A stretch of DNA of 64,000 bases from Butyrivibrio sp. (GCA_015056565.1 SVGB01000014.1:1-64000), one strand, 5' to 3'; shown: positions 18,054 to 27,122, counted from the stretch's first letter. Notes: generated by a model from the sequence alone, not told the origin. A program made the numbers and translations.

Positions 18054-19231
18054 GTTTGACTAACAGGCACAAAAGAAACTTAAAAGCAGGCATTGTATTT
18101 GCCTCAAGAGCTGGAGATTTTGTAGAAAACAGGATTGGAAAAGCTATAGAAAACTCTGGTCGTAAGGCAGAAGATCTGCCTGATGAGCCAAAGCCAATGA
18201 CCTGGTACAGAGTTCCGCTTGAGAGGGGACTTTCTGGCGATGGGTCCGAGTATTACATCTATGTAAAGCTTGGAGACCCAGATAAACTGTGCGTATTTTT
18301 CTCAGGAGGGGGAGTGGCATGGAATGAGTACACTGCAGCCCGCCCTGTAACAGGGGGCAAGGTGGCAGCAGGCCAGCCTAACTACTATTGGAATAATCTA
18401 AGACCTTTTACCCAGATCATGAATATCAATGTGGGGATAACTGATATTGGCAGCGAAAAGAATCCCTTTAAGGACTGGAGCTTTGTTGTAATAACTTATG
18501 CTACCGGTGATTTTCACGTAGGCAATAATGATTATCCTTATAAAGCAGAGGATGGAAGCGATGAGGTTCTGCACTTCCATGGATATGTTAACTTCCTTCA
18601 GAGCATGGCTGTGAGTAAAGAGCTTTTTCCAAAGCCAAAACAGATACTGATAGCAGGTAATTCTGCCGGAGCTTTTGCGGTTCCTGCCCTTGCTGGGGAA
18701 ATAGCGGATAACTATTATCCCTCAGTAAAGAATATAACTCTGTTTTCTGACTCAGGTCAGCTTCTTTATAAGAACTGGAGAAAGACAGCAAAAAACATAT
18801 GGCAGTGCAAAGAATCCATATGGAAGCCAATCCGCACAAGCAATATCACTCTGGACTGGTATAAGGATCTTTATGATAAGCATGGCGAAAGATTCAGATA
18901 CCTGTATTCCAGTTCTGTAAGAGATTATCTTTTAAGTGCTTATTACAATGACATTATCAATAAGAAGTATAAAAGTGATTCGCTGGTACAGGAAGAGTAT
19001 TTCCGCCAGCTGCAGGAGATGGTGGCTGAGCTTAAAAAGCTGACTCCACACTTTGGGATATTCTTAAATGAATGGAAGATACCTTTGATAACCATGGGTG
19101 GCACTGTGCATACAAGTGTCAGAGAACCTCATTTTACACTGTTTTCGCAAAATGGGATAACAATGGCAAAGTGGCTTAAGGATGCCACCGATGGTAAGGT
19201 TTATGATGTGGGACTTGATCTGCTTAAGTAA
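18050..19231 (+). CDS. pectin-acetylesterase-like serine hydrolase
   Basis: A 393-residue alpha/beta hydrolase of the pectinacetylesterase/Notum type. The oxyanion segment FFSGGGVAWNE is near residue 90 and the nucleophile motif GNSAGA has Ser205. A histidine near the C-terminus (GGTVHTSVREPH) is a candidate for the third catalytic residue. There is no signal peptide, so it acts inside the cell, unlike plant enzymes. Translational coupling to the DUF6320 gene and the acyltransferase upstream suggests an acylation/deacylation pair. Pectin itself need not be the substrate. Confidence 0.75.
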   Translation: MSLTNRHKRNLKAGIVFASRAGDFVENRIGKAIENSGRKAEDLPDEPKPMTWYRVPLERGLSGDGSEYYIYVKLGDPDKLCVFFSGGGVAWNEYTAARPVTGGKVAAGQPNYYWNNLRPFTQIMNINVGITDIGSEKNPFKDWSFVVITYATGDFHVGNNDYPYKAEDGSDEVLHFHGYVNFLQSMAVSKELFPKPKQILIAGNSAGAFAVPALAGEIADNYYPSVKNITLFSDSGQLLYKNWRKTAKNIWQCKESIWKPIRTSNITLDWYKDLYDKHGERFRYLYSSSVRDYLLSAYYNDIINKKYKSDSLVQEEYFRQLQEMVAELKKLTPHFGIFLNEWKIPLITMGGTVHTSVREPHFTLFSQNGITMAKWLKDATDGKVYDVGLDLLK

Positions 19232-19233
19232 GA

Positions 19234-19404
19234 TCAGTCTATAAAACACTGCTCGATGCGCTCTTCGTATTCACCCCTTAGCTCCTCAGGGATATCATAC
19301 TCGTCAAGAGCCTCGGATACTGACCAGTGCTCGTTGACCATTGAGCGTAGAATGTTGCGGATCACACTAAGATCAAGTGCTTCTATAGTAGCAACGTCAG
19401 TCAT
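19234..19404 (-). CDS. small acidic protein of unknown function
   Basis: A 56-residue protein starting MTDVATIEALDLSVIRN. The track begins 10 codons upstream, but GAGGAGG lies 9 bases before ATG 19404. It is helical and acidic, with a compact EALDEYDIPEELRGEYEERI end that looks like a short helical adaptor. It is transcribed divergently from the membrane protein gene at 19558, and the two share a promoter region with a perfect palindrome. Confidence 0.65.
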   Translation of the reverse strand: MTDVATIEALDLSVIRNILRSMVNEHWSVSEALDEYDIPEELRGEYEERIEQCFID

Positions 19405-19453
19405 ATTTTCATACCTCCTCATAAAACATAACACATTACCGTTAAAAATTATC

Positions 19454-19482
19454 TTTAACTACAATATATTGTAGTTTATAAT
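19454..19482. promoter_or_regulatory. divergent promoter with 20-bp perfect palindrome
   Basis: The + strand has TTTAAC (19454-19459), 17 bases, then TATAAT (19477-19482). The 17-base spacer is filled by the palindrome AACTACAATATATTGTAGTT (19457-19476), which also overlaps the end of the -35 box. On the minus strand the same palindrome supplies TACAAT as a -10 for the small gene, 16 bases from an upstream TTGTAT. One dimeric regulator bound here would control both genes. The TACA-N6-TGTA form does not match the BlaI/CopY spacing. Confidence 0.7.
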
Positions 19483-19557
19483 TTTTTATATACAAGTATT
19501 GACATTTCAATGTTGAGTGTTTTTGTAAAATATGCACAGAAATGTAAGGGGATTTTC

Positions 19558-20718
19558 ATGCATATGACTACAATGGTTTTAATTCTAGCAATACTGGGGC
19601 TTGTGGCGTCTGCCTTTTTAGTGGGAGGCGTCATCAGTGCGGCTGTGCTTGGCTTTGGAATTTATCTTTTTATAAAAGACAAGACCATAGAAAACCTCAG
19701 GATCATTGCCATATCGGCTGCAGGAGTTATCCTGCCAATCATCATGTATCTAAATACATACGGCTTTCATCTTCCATACGATGATGGCAGTGGAAGGAAC
19801 GCATATAAGACCATTCTTGCCACCAATTATGAGAACCTGGGAATAGATCTGTTTGGAAAAGAAAGGTCTAAAGAGGCATCCATGGCTGCTGAAAGTGGGG
19901 AAGCTGATACTGAATATATAAACGCTAAGTCAGAAATAGCAGACGACGCTGCCTTAGCAGAAACTAGCGAAAATGTTGAGAGTGCACTGGCCAGGCTAAA
20001 AAACAAAAATGAGCAGCAGGGTGAAAACTCTGAAGCTCAAGAGAATTCCGGGAGTATCTTTGAGAGTCTTGACAGCATCCGCAAGGAAGACAAAAACAAA
20101 GGCGGGATTGTGAGCATTGCTCCTTCTGATGATAATATGCCATCCTATGGAGGGCTTCCTGTGGGAACCATACTGATCGCTCAGTACTTCCGCGAGGACG
20201 ATCACAACTGTAATCCGGTCCTTGTGCTTCAGAATAAGACAGGAGACCTTGTAAGATACGAGTGCAGGTTCATTGCAAGGGATAAGGAAGGTGAAGAGCT
20301 TGCTACATCAGAAAAAACAGTGGAAGTTGTAAGAGATGGAGCGCTCTTTGTATTTGAAGGCCGTTTTGATAAAAGAGATTTAGGCGGCAATATCCCGGAT
20401 TCCTACGAATTCTCAATCACCAAGCGTGAACCCTATGAAGATGACATGGCAAATCTGGTGTCAGTATATACAGCTACAGAAGGTTCGTCAGCCCTTCTTA
20501 CTGCAGAAAATAAGAGCGACAGAAAAGTCAAAGTAGATGCCTATGTTCTGTTCTTTGATGGAACTGAACTTGTGGACTGCATGTGGATGATTCCCCAAAA
20601 CACCGATGAAGTCTGCCTTGACCCAGGCAGCGCAGCCACAATAAGGGGAGATGCATACTACCGCTTTGACAGAGTTGAGACCTTCTACACCGCCTACGAA
20701 GCCATCGGAGAAGGGTGA
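19558..20718 (+). CDS. membrane-anchored protein of unknown function
   Basis: A 386-residue protein. Two N-terminal hydrophobic helices (about residues 4-40 and 52-68) anchor it, followed by a low-complexity acidic stretch (about 100-180) and a C-terminal region of about 190 residues with alternating beta-like segments such as VLVLQNKTGDLVRYECRF, which resemble one or two immunoglobulin-like folds. ATG 19558 lies 6 bases after AAGGGG, so the track's TTG start is rejected. No family was recognised. Confidence 0.7.
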   Translation: MHMTTMVLILAILGLVASAFLVGGVISAAVLGFGIYLFIKDKTIENLRIIAISAAGVILPIIMYLNTYGFHLPYDDGSGRNAYKTILATNYENLGIDLFGKERSKEASMAAESGEADTEYINAKSEIADDAALAETSENVESALARLKNKNEQQGENSEAQENSGSIFESLDSIRKEDKNKGGIVSIAPSDDNMPSYGGLPVGTILIAQYFREDDHNCNPVLVLQNKTGDLVRYECRFIARDKEGEELATSEKTVEVVRDGALFVFEGRFDKRDLGGNIPDSYEFSITKREPYEDDMANLVSVYTATEGSSALLTAENKSDRKVKVDAYVLFFDGTELVDCMWMIPQNTDEVCLDPGSAATIRGDAYYRFDRVETFYTAYEAIGEG

Positions 20719-20747
20719 CTTTTGCAGTATTCTGGTGAGTCAAACTG

Positions 20748-20833
20748 GACGAGACACGGGGACGGTTCTTCTGTCTTGTTTTATCAAGATAAAATAAGAC
20801 AGAAGAACCGTCCCCATGTCTCGTCCCCGTGTC
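20748..20833. repeat. REP-like inverted repeat with GGGGACGG core
   Basis: Two 38-base arms (20748-20785 and 20788-20825) are exact reverse complements except at two positions, separated by only AA. The arms carry GGGGACGGTTCTTCTGTCTT. A further GTCCCCGTGTC (20823-20833) repeats the start of the arm in reverse, allowing an alternative fold. GGGGACGG palindromes of this kind are spread through many Firmicute genomes and are linked to REP-associated Y1 transposases (RAYT). No transposase is present here. It can also serve as a strong terminator for the upstream gene. Confidence 0.8.
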
Positions 20834-20922
20834 ATGAAAGCTTTATACTATGTTTAGTATTTTGTGCAAAAGGGTGTGATATACTGATAATAAGGCGGTT
20901 TATTGGTTGATCAGGTGGTGAG

Positions 20923-23900
20923 ATGGCTATGGGAAATGAGATTGGTAATCTGGAAAAGAGAAAGAAGTGGACCAAGGTAATCTTTAAGGCTTTGCAGGTT
21001 ATTATCTGGATGGCACTGACAAGGACGTGTGTATATTCGGCCTTGCATGGGGAGAACATGACGCTTCAGTTTTTGGGAGAGCTGGATTTTGCTTTTATAC
21101 TTTTTCCATATCTTTTGCTTGGTGGTTTGTATGGATATGTCATTTCTTTTGTCTCGTTTCTTATAAGCTTTACCTGTGCCATATTATTTGAGATGGAGAC
21201 GGCTTATTGCATGGCTGTATTTTTGGCAGCTACTACATGCTTTGCGCTGTTTTCTCAGTATTTTTTCTTTAAGACCATAAAAAAGACCCTTATTGCTTCA
21301 TTTACAACTCTTTTGGTCACTTCATCTGTGGAATTCTGGTGTGTCACTGTGCTGGCGGCGTCAGAGTTTAACACAGAGTCTTTCAAGAACTATCCGCTGT
21401 TTCTATTAAAAGAGATTTTGATCATATTTGGTATTGGCTTTATTCTTTATCTTTTTTACACCAAAGCTCCGGATATCATAAAGATGATATTTCCCATTGG
21501 TGCTGGCTACACAAGCGCCTACCAAAAAGATGTGGAGATCCAAAGAAGTGTCAGGAAAACTAAGATAAGCATTAAGATCACGGCCATAATTATTGGTATT
21601 GAGCTTATGCTGGGCCTTGCAGTTTCAGTTTTCATGATAGCTCTTTTCCCGGATATGAAGGACATGTTGGTCAACAACATCAAAGACCACAGACAGGAAG
21701 TTGTAGAAAGCACAAAAAAAGAGGTCGAAGATGGAGACAGTGATCTAACAATAAAATATATTGAAAATATGAACTTCGTCATGGATAACTACGCACTGAC
21801 CTACGATATCAAGATGGTGCTACTTATGCTATGCATTGGTGTTCCCCTTGGCGGAATTGCCAACTTCTATATCAAGTTTACAGTGGGGGGACCTCTTGGA
21901 GTTCTGTCTGACTTTATGTATGAATACACCAATGCAGATGACGATCAAAAGCTCCTGGTGGGAGAAAAGGTGGACAAGATCCGCACATTCTCAAAAGATG
22001 AGATACATGTTGTGGCGCAGTCCACAAAGGAAATGGTTCATTCCATAGAGGATTATATCGAGAGGACCAGGCAGGAGCAACAGCTTAAGCTTGACCTTGA
22101 AGTTGCCCAGAAGGCCAGTGAAGCAAAGAGCAGCTTCCTTTCAAACATGTCCCATGAGATCAGAACACCTATAAATGCAGTTCTTGGCATGAACGAGATG
22201 ATCCTTAGGGAAAACAGTGACCCTCAGATCGAAGAGTACGCCCAGAATGTTAAGAGCGCAGGCAATTCCCTTCTTGGAATAGTCAATGATATCCTTGATT
22301 TTTCCAAGATCGAAGCTGGGAAAATGGACATACTTAACGTGGAATACCACTTAAGCTCCATGGTCAACGATCTTTTGAACATGATATCCGTAAAGGCTGA
22401 AGATAAGGGGCTTGAAGTTATTGTTAACGTGGATGAGAAAACTCCCGACAAGCTCTTTGGCGATGAGGTCAGGATAAAGCAGTGCGTCACGAACATCCTG
22501 ACAAACGCTGTTAAGTACACTGAAAAAGGCAGCGTTACATTAAATGTAGGCTTTAGAAAAGCAGAAGATGATGACGAAATATATCTGAAATTCCAGGTTG
22601 TTGATACAGGTATCGGAATTAAAGAAGAGGATCTTTCAAAGCTCTTTTCACCATTTGAGAGGATCGAGGAGATCAGAAACAGGACCATTGAAGGCACAGG
22701 TCTTGGCATGAGCATTGTCAAAAAGCTCCTTGCCCTTATGGATACAAAACTTGTGGTTGAGAGCGAATACGGCAAGGGCTCAGATTTTTCTTTTGAAGTA
22801 AAACAGAAAGTAGTAAGCGCAGAAGAAATCGGAGATTTTAAGGAAAAGTATAAACTCTATCTAAAGAGCCTTAAAAAGTACCACGAGTCCTTTACGGCTC
22901 CTGATGCTGAGATCCTTGTGGTGGATGATACCGCCATAAACTTAACGGTGGTGAAGGGACTTTTAAAGAGTACGCTTGTTAAAGTGGATACTGCAGAGAG
23001 CGGAAAAGAGACTTTGGCATTAGTCACAAAAAAGAAGTATGATGCCATATTCATCGACCACCGAATGCCTGAGATGGACGGTCTTGAGACCCTTGCAGCC
23101 ATGAAGGAGCTGGAGGGGAATCTTAATACAGACACTCCATGCATAGCGCTTACAGCCAATGCTGGTTCTGGCGCAAGGGATGAGTACATTGCTGCAGGGT
23201 TTGATGATTATCTCTCAAAGCCTGTGGATGGAAAAGTGCTTGAGAGAATGCTCATGCAGTATCTGCCAGAGGGAAAGGTTCTTGCAGCTTCAGCGTCAGA
23301 TGCGTCAATGGAAGACGATAATAAGCCTGAGCTTTCTAAGGATGAGCAGGGCGGAGGAGATTTTCTTGGAAGGCTACAGGGTGTGGACCTTAACGAGGCA
23401 CTTACAAACTGCGGAAGCCGTGAGATACTGATGGACGTGGTAAAAGAGTTCCTCATATCCATAGACAAGAAATCCGGCGACATTGAAAGCTTCGCAAATG
23501 ATAAGGACTTCAGGAATTATACAGTTGCAGTCCATGCCCTTAAGAGCTCAGCAAGACTTGTGGGAGCCCTGCAGCTTTCTAAAGATGCAGCATATCTGGA
23601 AAAGTGTGGCAATGATGAGAATGCTGAAGAGATAGCTGCAAAAACACCGGAACTTTTGGCACTTTACAGAAGCTACAAAGACAAGCTTTCTGCAGCAAAT
23701 GAAGATGAAACATCAGATGATGACAAGGAACTTATTTCTGATGACGAACTTGAAAGTGCATTTTCTGACATGAAAGAGCTGCTTGAGGCATATGATTTTG
23801 ATACGGCAGATGGTATCATGGATATGTTAGATACTTACAAGATCCCTGATAGCAAGAAAGAGAAGTTCCTTAAGGTAAAAGAGCTTATGGCGGCAGTGGA

Positions 23901-23928
23901 CAGAGATGCGCTTTTAGAGCTGTTATGA
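20923..23928 (+). CDS. hybrid sensor histidine kinase with receiver and HPt domains
   Basis: A 1001-residue membrane kinase. Residues about 15-190 contain a multi-helix membrane domain. A further helix near 215 and another near 300 flank an extracytoplasmic loop. Then come a coiled coil, HisKA with SHEIRTP (His411), an HATPase domain (NILTNAVKYTE, DTGIGIKEED, GTGLGMS), a receiver domain with VVDDT and Asp712 in FIDHRMPEMDG, and an HPt domain with His871 in HALKSSA. All phosphorelay residues are present, so phosphate can pass His to Asp to His. The final acceptor is probably the receiver protein encoded 22 bases downstream. AGGTGG precedes ATG 20923. Confidence 0.92.
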   Translation: MAMGNEIGNLEKRKKWTKVIFKALQVIIWMALTRTCVYSALHGENMTLQFLGELDFAFILFPYLLLGGLYGYVISFVSFLISFTCAILFEMETAYCMAVFLAATTCFALFSQYFFFKTIKKTLIASFTTLLVTSSVEFWCVTVLAASEFNTESFKNYPLFLLKEILIIFGIGFILYLFYTKAPDIIKMIFPIGAGYTSAYQKDVEIQRSVRKTKISIKITAIIIGIELMLGLAVSVFMIALFPDMKDMLVNNIKDHRQEVVESTKKEVEDGDSDLTIKYIENMNFVMDNYALTYDIKMVLLMLCIGVPLGGIANFYIKFTVGGPLGVLSDFMYEYTNADDDQKLLVGEKVDKIRTFSKDEIHVVAQSTKEMVHSIEDYIERTRQEQQLKLDLEVAQKASEAKSSFLSNMSHEIRTPINAVLGMNEMILRENSDPQIEEYAQNVKSAGNSLLGIVNDILDFSKIEAGKMDILNVEYHLSSMVNDLLNMISVKAEDKGLEVIVNVDEKTPDKLFGDEVRIKQCVTNILTNAVKYTEKGSVTLNVGFRKAEDDDEIYLKFQVVDTGIGIKEEDLSKLFSPFERIEEIRNRTIEGTGLGMSIVKKLLALMDTKLVVESEYGKGSDFSFEVKQKVVSAEEIGDFKEKYKLYLKSLKKYHESFTAPDAEILVVDDTAINLTVVKGLLKSTLVKVDTAESGKETLALVTKKKYDAIFIDHRMPEMDGLETLAAMKELEGNLNTDTPCIALTANAGSGARDEYIAAGFDDYLSKPVDGKVLERMLMQYLPEGKVLAASASDASMEDDNKPELSKDEQGGGDFLGRLQGVDLNEALTNCGSREILMDVVKEFLISIDKKSGDIESFANDKDFRNYTVAVHALKSSARLVGALQLSKDAAYLEKCGNDENAEEIAAKTPELLALYRSYKDKLSAANEDETSDDDKELISDDELESAFSDMKELLEAYDFDTADGIMDMLDTYKIPDSKKEKFLKVKELMAAVDRDALLELL

Positions 23929-23950
23929 GCAGATAAAGGAGACTTAACAT

Positions 23951-24721
23951 ATGGATAAAAGGGTTCTGCTAATAGGCGGTGGAAAGAGCTTTATGGTCAC
24001 CTCTATAGCCAATGAACTAAAGAGCAAAGGCTTTGAAGTTATAACAGCTCAGCCTGACGTAACAGAAATCGAGAGGATTGAAAATAAGCCATCAGTCTAT
24101 CTTATCTATGTGGATGACATAGAGGATATGATGGAGCTGTTCGTATACCTAAGGGATCGTACAGTTGAGGACGACTTATCCATCAGCGTTATAGGTTCTC
24201 ATGATGAGATGGAAAAGATCTACGGCACTGCCCACAGGGACAAGATCGCTGCGATATTTGAAAGACCTGTTAACGTAAAAGAGCTTGGTCAGAAGATGAT
24301 AGAGGTGGTTGAAAAAGAAGACCTTCGCCTTCAGAAAAAGAGGATCCTTGTTGTTGATGACGATGGCACAATGCTAAGGACCATAAAGAGCTGGCTATCA
24401 GAAAAGTATCAGGTATTTATGGTAAATTCCGGAATGGCGGCCATAACCTTCCTTGCCAAAAACGAGGTGGATCTTATCCTTCTTGATTATGAGATGCCAG
24501 TTACAACAGGACCACAGGTTCTTGAAATGCTGCGGAGCGAACCTTCAACAAGCGGGATTCCTGTTATGTTCCTTACAGTCAAGAGTGACAAGGAAAGCGT
24601 TATGAAGGTGGTTTCACTTAAGCCTGAGAAATATCTTTTGAAAACGATGCCACCGGCGGAGCTTATCGCGAATATAGACGAATTCTTCGAGAAACAAAAA
24701 GCAAAGAAATTCATGGAATAA
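23951..24721 (+). CDS. two-domain response regulator (pseudo-receiver plus receiver)
   Basis: A 256-residue protein. Residues 1-115 form a receiver-like fold (RVLLIGGGKSFMV) lacking the acidic pair and the phospho-Asp context. Residues 130-250 form a full receiver with VVDDD and phospho-Asp179 in LLDYEMP, plus KPEKYLLK for the conserved lysine. There is no DNA-binding or enzymatic output domain, so it probably acts through protein contacts. The AAGGAG site and 22-base gap show it is co-transcribed with the hybrid kinase, whose HPt domain is the likely donor. Confidence 0.85.
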   Translation: MDKRVLLIGGGKSFMVTSIANELKSKGFEVITAQPDVTEIERIENKPSVYLIYVDDIEDMMELFVYLRDRTVEDDLSISVIGSHDEMEKIYGTAHRDKIAAIFERPVNVKELGQKMIEVVEKEDLRLQKKRILVVDDDGTMLRTIKSWLSEKYQVFMVNSGMAAITFLAKNEVDLILLDYEMPVTTGPQVLEMLRSEPSTSGIPVMFLTVKSDKESVMKVVSLKPEKYLLKTMPPAELIANIDEFFEKQKAKKFME

Positions 24722-24741
24722 ATAACTATTGGGAGGTTAAA

Positions 24742-25050
24742 ATGACAGTCGGAAGAGAAGATCTTATCCATTCACTTGCAAAATCCATGGGTGTTGGTGG
24801 GGAGGCCCAGAAAAATCAGTATGTTGCCACAAAATATAACGCTGACAGCGGCACAATCTTCACCAATGGTCACATGATCAATAAGACTACTATAGAGCAG
24901 GCAAGACAGTACTTTACAGTTCAGTACAGAAAGCTTGCAGAAAAGGACGATGAGGGCGCCAAGGACATGGCAGGCATTTATGAGGTTGCAATGGAGGCCA
25001 TAAATATGATGATAGAAAGTGGTCAGGGCGGAGCACCAACTCAGGGATGA
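24742..25050 (+). CDS. small helical protein of unknown function
   Basis: A 102-residue protein starting MTVGREDLIHSLAKSMGVGG, mostly helical, ending in a Gly/Gln-rich tail. GGGAGG precedes ATG 24742, and it lies 20 bases after the receiver gene, so it belongs to the kinase operon. The spacing suggests an output partner or adaptor of the phosphorelay. No domain was recognised. The 265 bases after it hold the leader of the next operon. Confidence 0.65.
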   Translation: MTVGREDLIHSLAKSMGVGGEAQKNQYVATKYNADSGTIFTNGHMINKTTIEQARQYFTVQYRKLAEKDDEGAKDMAGIYEVAMEAINMMIESGQGGAPTQG

Positions 25051-25227
25051 CAGGCAATTCTAAGACAACAGGCTAAACCACAGGTATAGTACGGAAGCCT
25101 TGATTTTACCTATGCTTTCAGATATATTTATTTTATGTAAGACAAATGCATTTTTATGCAATAGTCGTACCAAAAAAACTTGAAAAAGGATTTGACAGTT
25201 TATGGAATATAGGGGCGACAAGTTGGT

Positions 25228-25283
25228 AATAAGCTCGGAGACGGGTCTTGAATTTACGTTCAGGACGTGGCTCTGAGCTTATT
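25228..25283 (+). promoter_or_regulatory. leader hairpin upstream of the AAA+ operon
   Basis: An outer stem AATAAGCTCGGAG/CTCTGAGCTTATT (13 bp, one mismatch) encloses an inner stem TCTTGAA/TTCAGGA (one wobble) with loop TTTACG. It is followed by TTCATTAAAAATATAG, a weak T-run, 32 bases before the first gene. A TTGACA lies at 25192, and TTGAAA-17-TGGAAT at 25180-25208 is the best promoter candidate. It could be an attenuator or a structured leader. It does not match the c-di-GMP-I consensus that I know. Confidence 0.5.
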
Positions 25284-25315
25284 TTCATTAAAAATATAGT
25301 GCGAAAGGAAAAATC

Positions 25316-27118
25316 ATGGAAAACGCAATTAGAAACGCAATTAGAAACACAATTAAATATATGCTATTTGGAATGTTTGCAGGGGCGATATTTCTTTTGA
25401 CACCAAGGACAGTCCATGCTGAAGTAAAAACCTATGAGATTGAAATGATCGATGTTGGAGATGGAATTAAGGTGCCTGCTGATTATAACAATCTTAAGGT
25501 TAAAAATGAAAAGGGTGAGTATGCTGTTTTGCCAAATCCCACAGAGCAGACCTATGAGCCTGTTCCGATTCCCTTTGAAAAATGCACATTTGATGATATT
25601 GGATGGAACATGTCAAAGGAGCTTGAAGGTGGCTATAAGGTGAAAAAGTTTTTTATGTTTGACCTTAGACCGGAACGCGAAGTTGTTATGCGTCCACATG
25701 CAGAAGGGCTCCTTCCAGATTATAACACTAAAGACGGATATGAATACTATGAAATAACTGATGGAGCCGGTAATCTGGTTTGCAGATATGGTTTTGATGC
25801 TCAGGTAGATCTCACATCTGGATTGCGACTGGTTTATCACATGATGATTGCTGAAGAGGATGGAGATGTATCATGTACGACCTATGGCGATATTCAGCCA
25901 TATAAAAGGGAAAGCGATGGAAAACAAGATATCGTCGTAGACGCTCTGGAAAAGCCCGGGGCTATATCTTATAAAGACGTAGAGCGCCAGATTCAGGAAG
26001 AATATATTTCCTCAACAATAGGTGGAGGTGACGAAGAATTTTACCAGTCAGGACTCTATCTTAAAAGTCACACGACGCTTAAGGATGGAGAGATTGATAA
26101 ATGTTACATGTATGACTACGATACTCCGGCATGGCATGAAAAAAATAATAGCACTCCGGTCATAGGGGATGGCTCTGAGGACAGCTATATGCAGATGTGG
26201 TATGACTGCAAAGATCTTGAAATCTGGAGATTTGAGATTCCTTTGGGTAAGGATTATCAAAAGGGTTCAAATGTGCCACCACAACGATATCTTGATCGAC
26301 AGATACCAACTGTTGTTCATCCAAGATACTCTGATGAAGCTTTCTATGCTTTGAAGATCCAGTATTTTAAGCCTGAATTGATGAGAGAAGGCGAATGCAA
26401 AGAGGATTTCTGGTATTTTACCAAGGAGGACTATGATTTTCTTGTGGCCAATAACATTACAAGTGCAGAAGTTATCTTTTCACAATACCCGGAAATGACC
26501 ATCAAATATAGCGAGGCATTATATGACCATGAGGCTACGATAAATGCGCTTAATAAAGCAATGCGTCAGCACAGGGATGCCATAAGCAAGATAACACAGG
26601 TAAATACTGAGGAAGAACCTAAAGATGGGGAAGGAGCACAGGACAGCAAAACATCTGGAGAGAATGCAGGAGCTACCCCGCAGTATCGGGAAGGATATCC
26701 GTATTATACTCAGAAGATCACCGGAGATGTGCCACCAATAAAGGGCATGATTCCGACAATGTGTGAAACATGGATAAAAGATGGCCATTATCATGTGTCT
26801 CTCTATGATGATAATTGGAATCGTGTATGTAAGCAGGATCTTCCTGCAGGCGACTGGTATACCCATCAATATGTGTACTTTACGTTTATATCTGTTATGG
26901 ATAATAATACTGTCGTATTTCAGATTGCAGGTTCAGACAGCCCAGTAAGTGGAAACATAAACTACGTACAAGAGTCAGATATTGAAACAGAAAATGGATA
27001 TACAGGATCTACTGACTACTTTAACCGTGATGACTACTCAGGGCCTCTTGATCAGTATGAAGGTCAGCAGGAAATTGAATATCAGACTCCTACATTAAAT
27101 GTACCAAATGAGGATTAA
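25316..27118 (+). CDS. secreted protein of unknown function, first gene of AAA+ operon
   Basis: A 600-residue exported protein. A signal peptide with hydrophobic core MLFGMFAGAIFLLT ends at VHA-E near residue 35. The mature part is acidic and rich in Tyr, Asp and Gly, with many aromatic beta-like segments (SCTTYGDIQPYKRES, WYTHQYVYFTFIS). It has no cell-wall anchor motif. The N-terminal NAIRNAIRNTIK comes from a 12-base tandem DNA repeat. AAAGGA precedes ATG 25316. The lipoprotein gene follows 4 bases later. No family was recognised; an envelope sensor or substrate role for the operon is a guess. Confidence 0.7.
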   Translation: MENAIRNAIRNTIKYMLFGMFAGAIFLLTPRTVHAEVKTYEIEMIDVGDGIKVPADYNNLKVKNEKGEYAVLPNPTEQTYEPVPIPFEKCTFDDIGWNMSKELEGGYKVKKFFMFDLRPEREVVMRPHAEGLLPDYNTKDGYEYYEITDGAGNLVCRYGFDAQVDLTSGLRLVYHMMIAEEDGDVSCTTYGDIQPYKRESDGKQDIVVDALEKPGAISYKDVERQIQEEYISSTIGGGDEEFYQSGLYLKSHTTLKDGEIDKCYMYDYDTPAWHEKNNSTPVIGDGSEDSYMQMWYDCKDLEIWRFEIPLGKDYQKGSNVPPQRYLDRQIPTVVHPRYSDEAFYALKIQYFKPELMREGECKEDFWYFTKEDYDFLVANNITSAEVIFSQYPEMTIKYSEALYDHEATINALNKAMRQHRDAISKITQVNTEEEPKDGEGAQDSKTSGENAGATPQYREGYPYYTQKITGDVPPIKGMIPTMCETWIKDGHYHVSLYDDNWNRVCKQDLPAGDWYTHQYVYFTFISVMDNNTVVFQIAGSDSPVSGNINYVQESDIETENGYTGSTDYFNRDDYSGPLDQYEGQQEIEYQTPTLNVPNED

Positions 27119-27122
27119 TACT

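Noticed and set aside
20748-20833. Insertion sequence or CRISPR repeat
   Set aside because: There is no transposase, target-site duplication or spacer array; it is a single palindrome.
22224-22775. Minus-strand ORF of 183 residues opposite the kinase ATPase domain
   Set aside because: It mirrors conserved HATPase codons and has no independent signals.
25228-25283. c-di-GMP riboswitch in the AAA+ leader
   Set aside because: The hairpin lacks the conserved core motifs of class I and I cannot match class II, so it is listed only as a structured leader.
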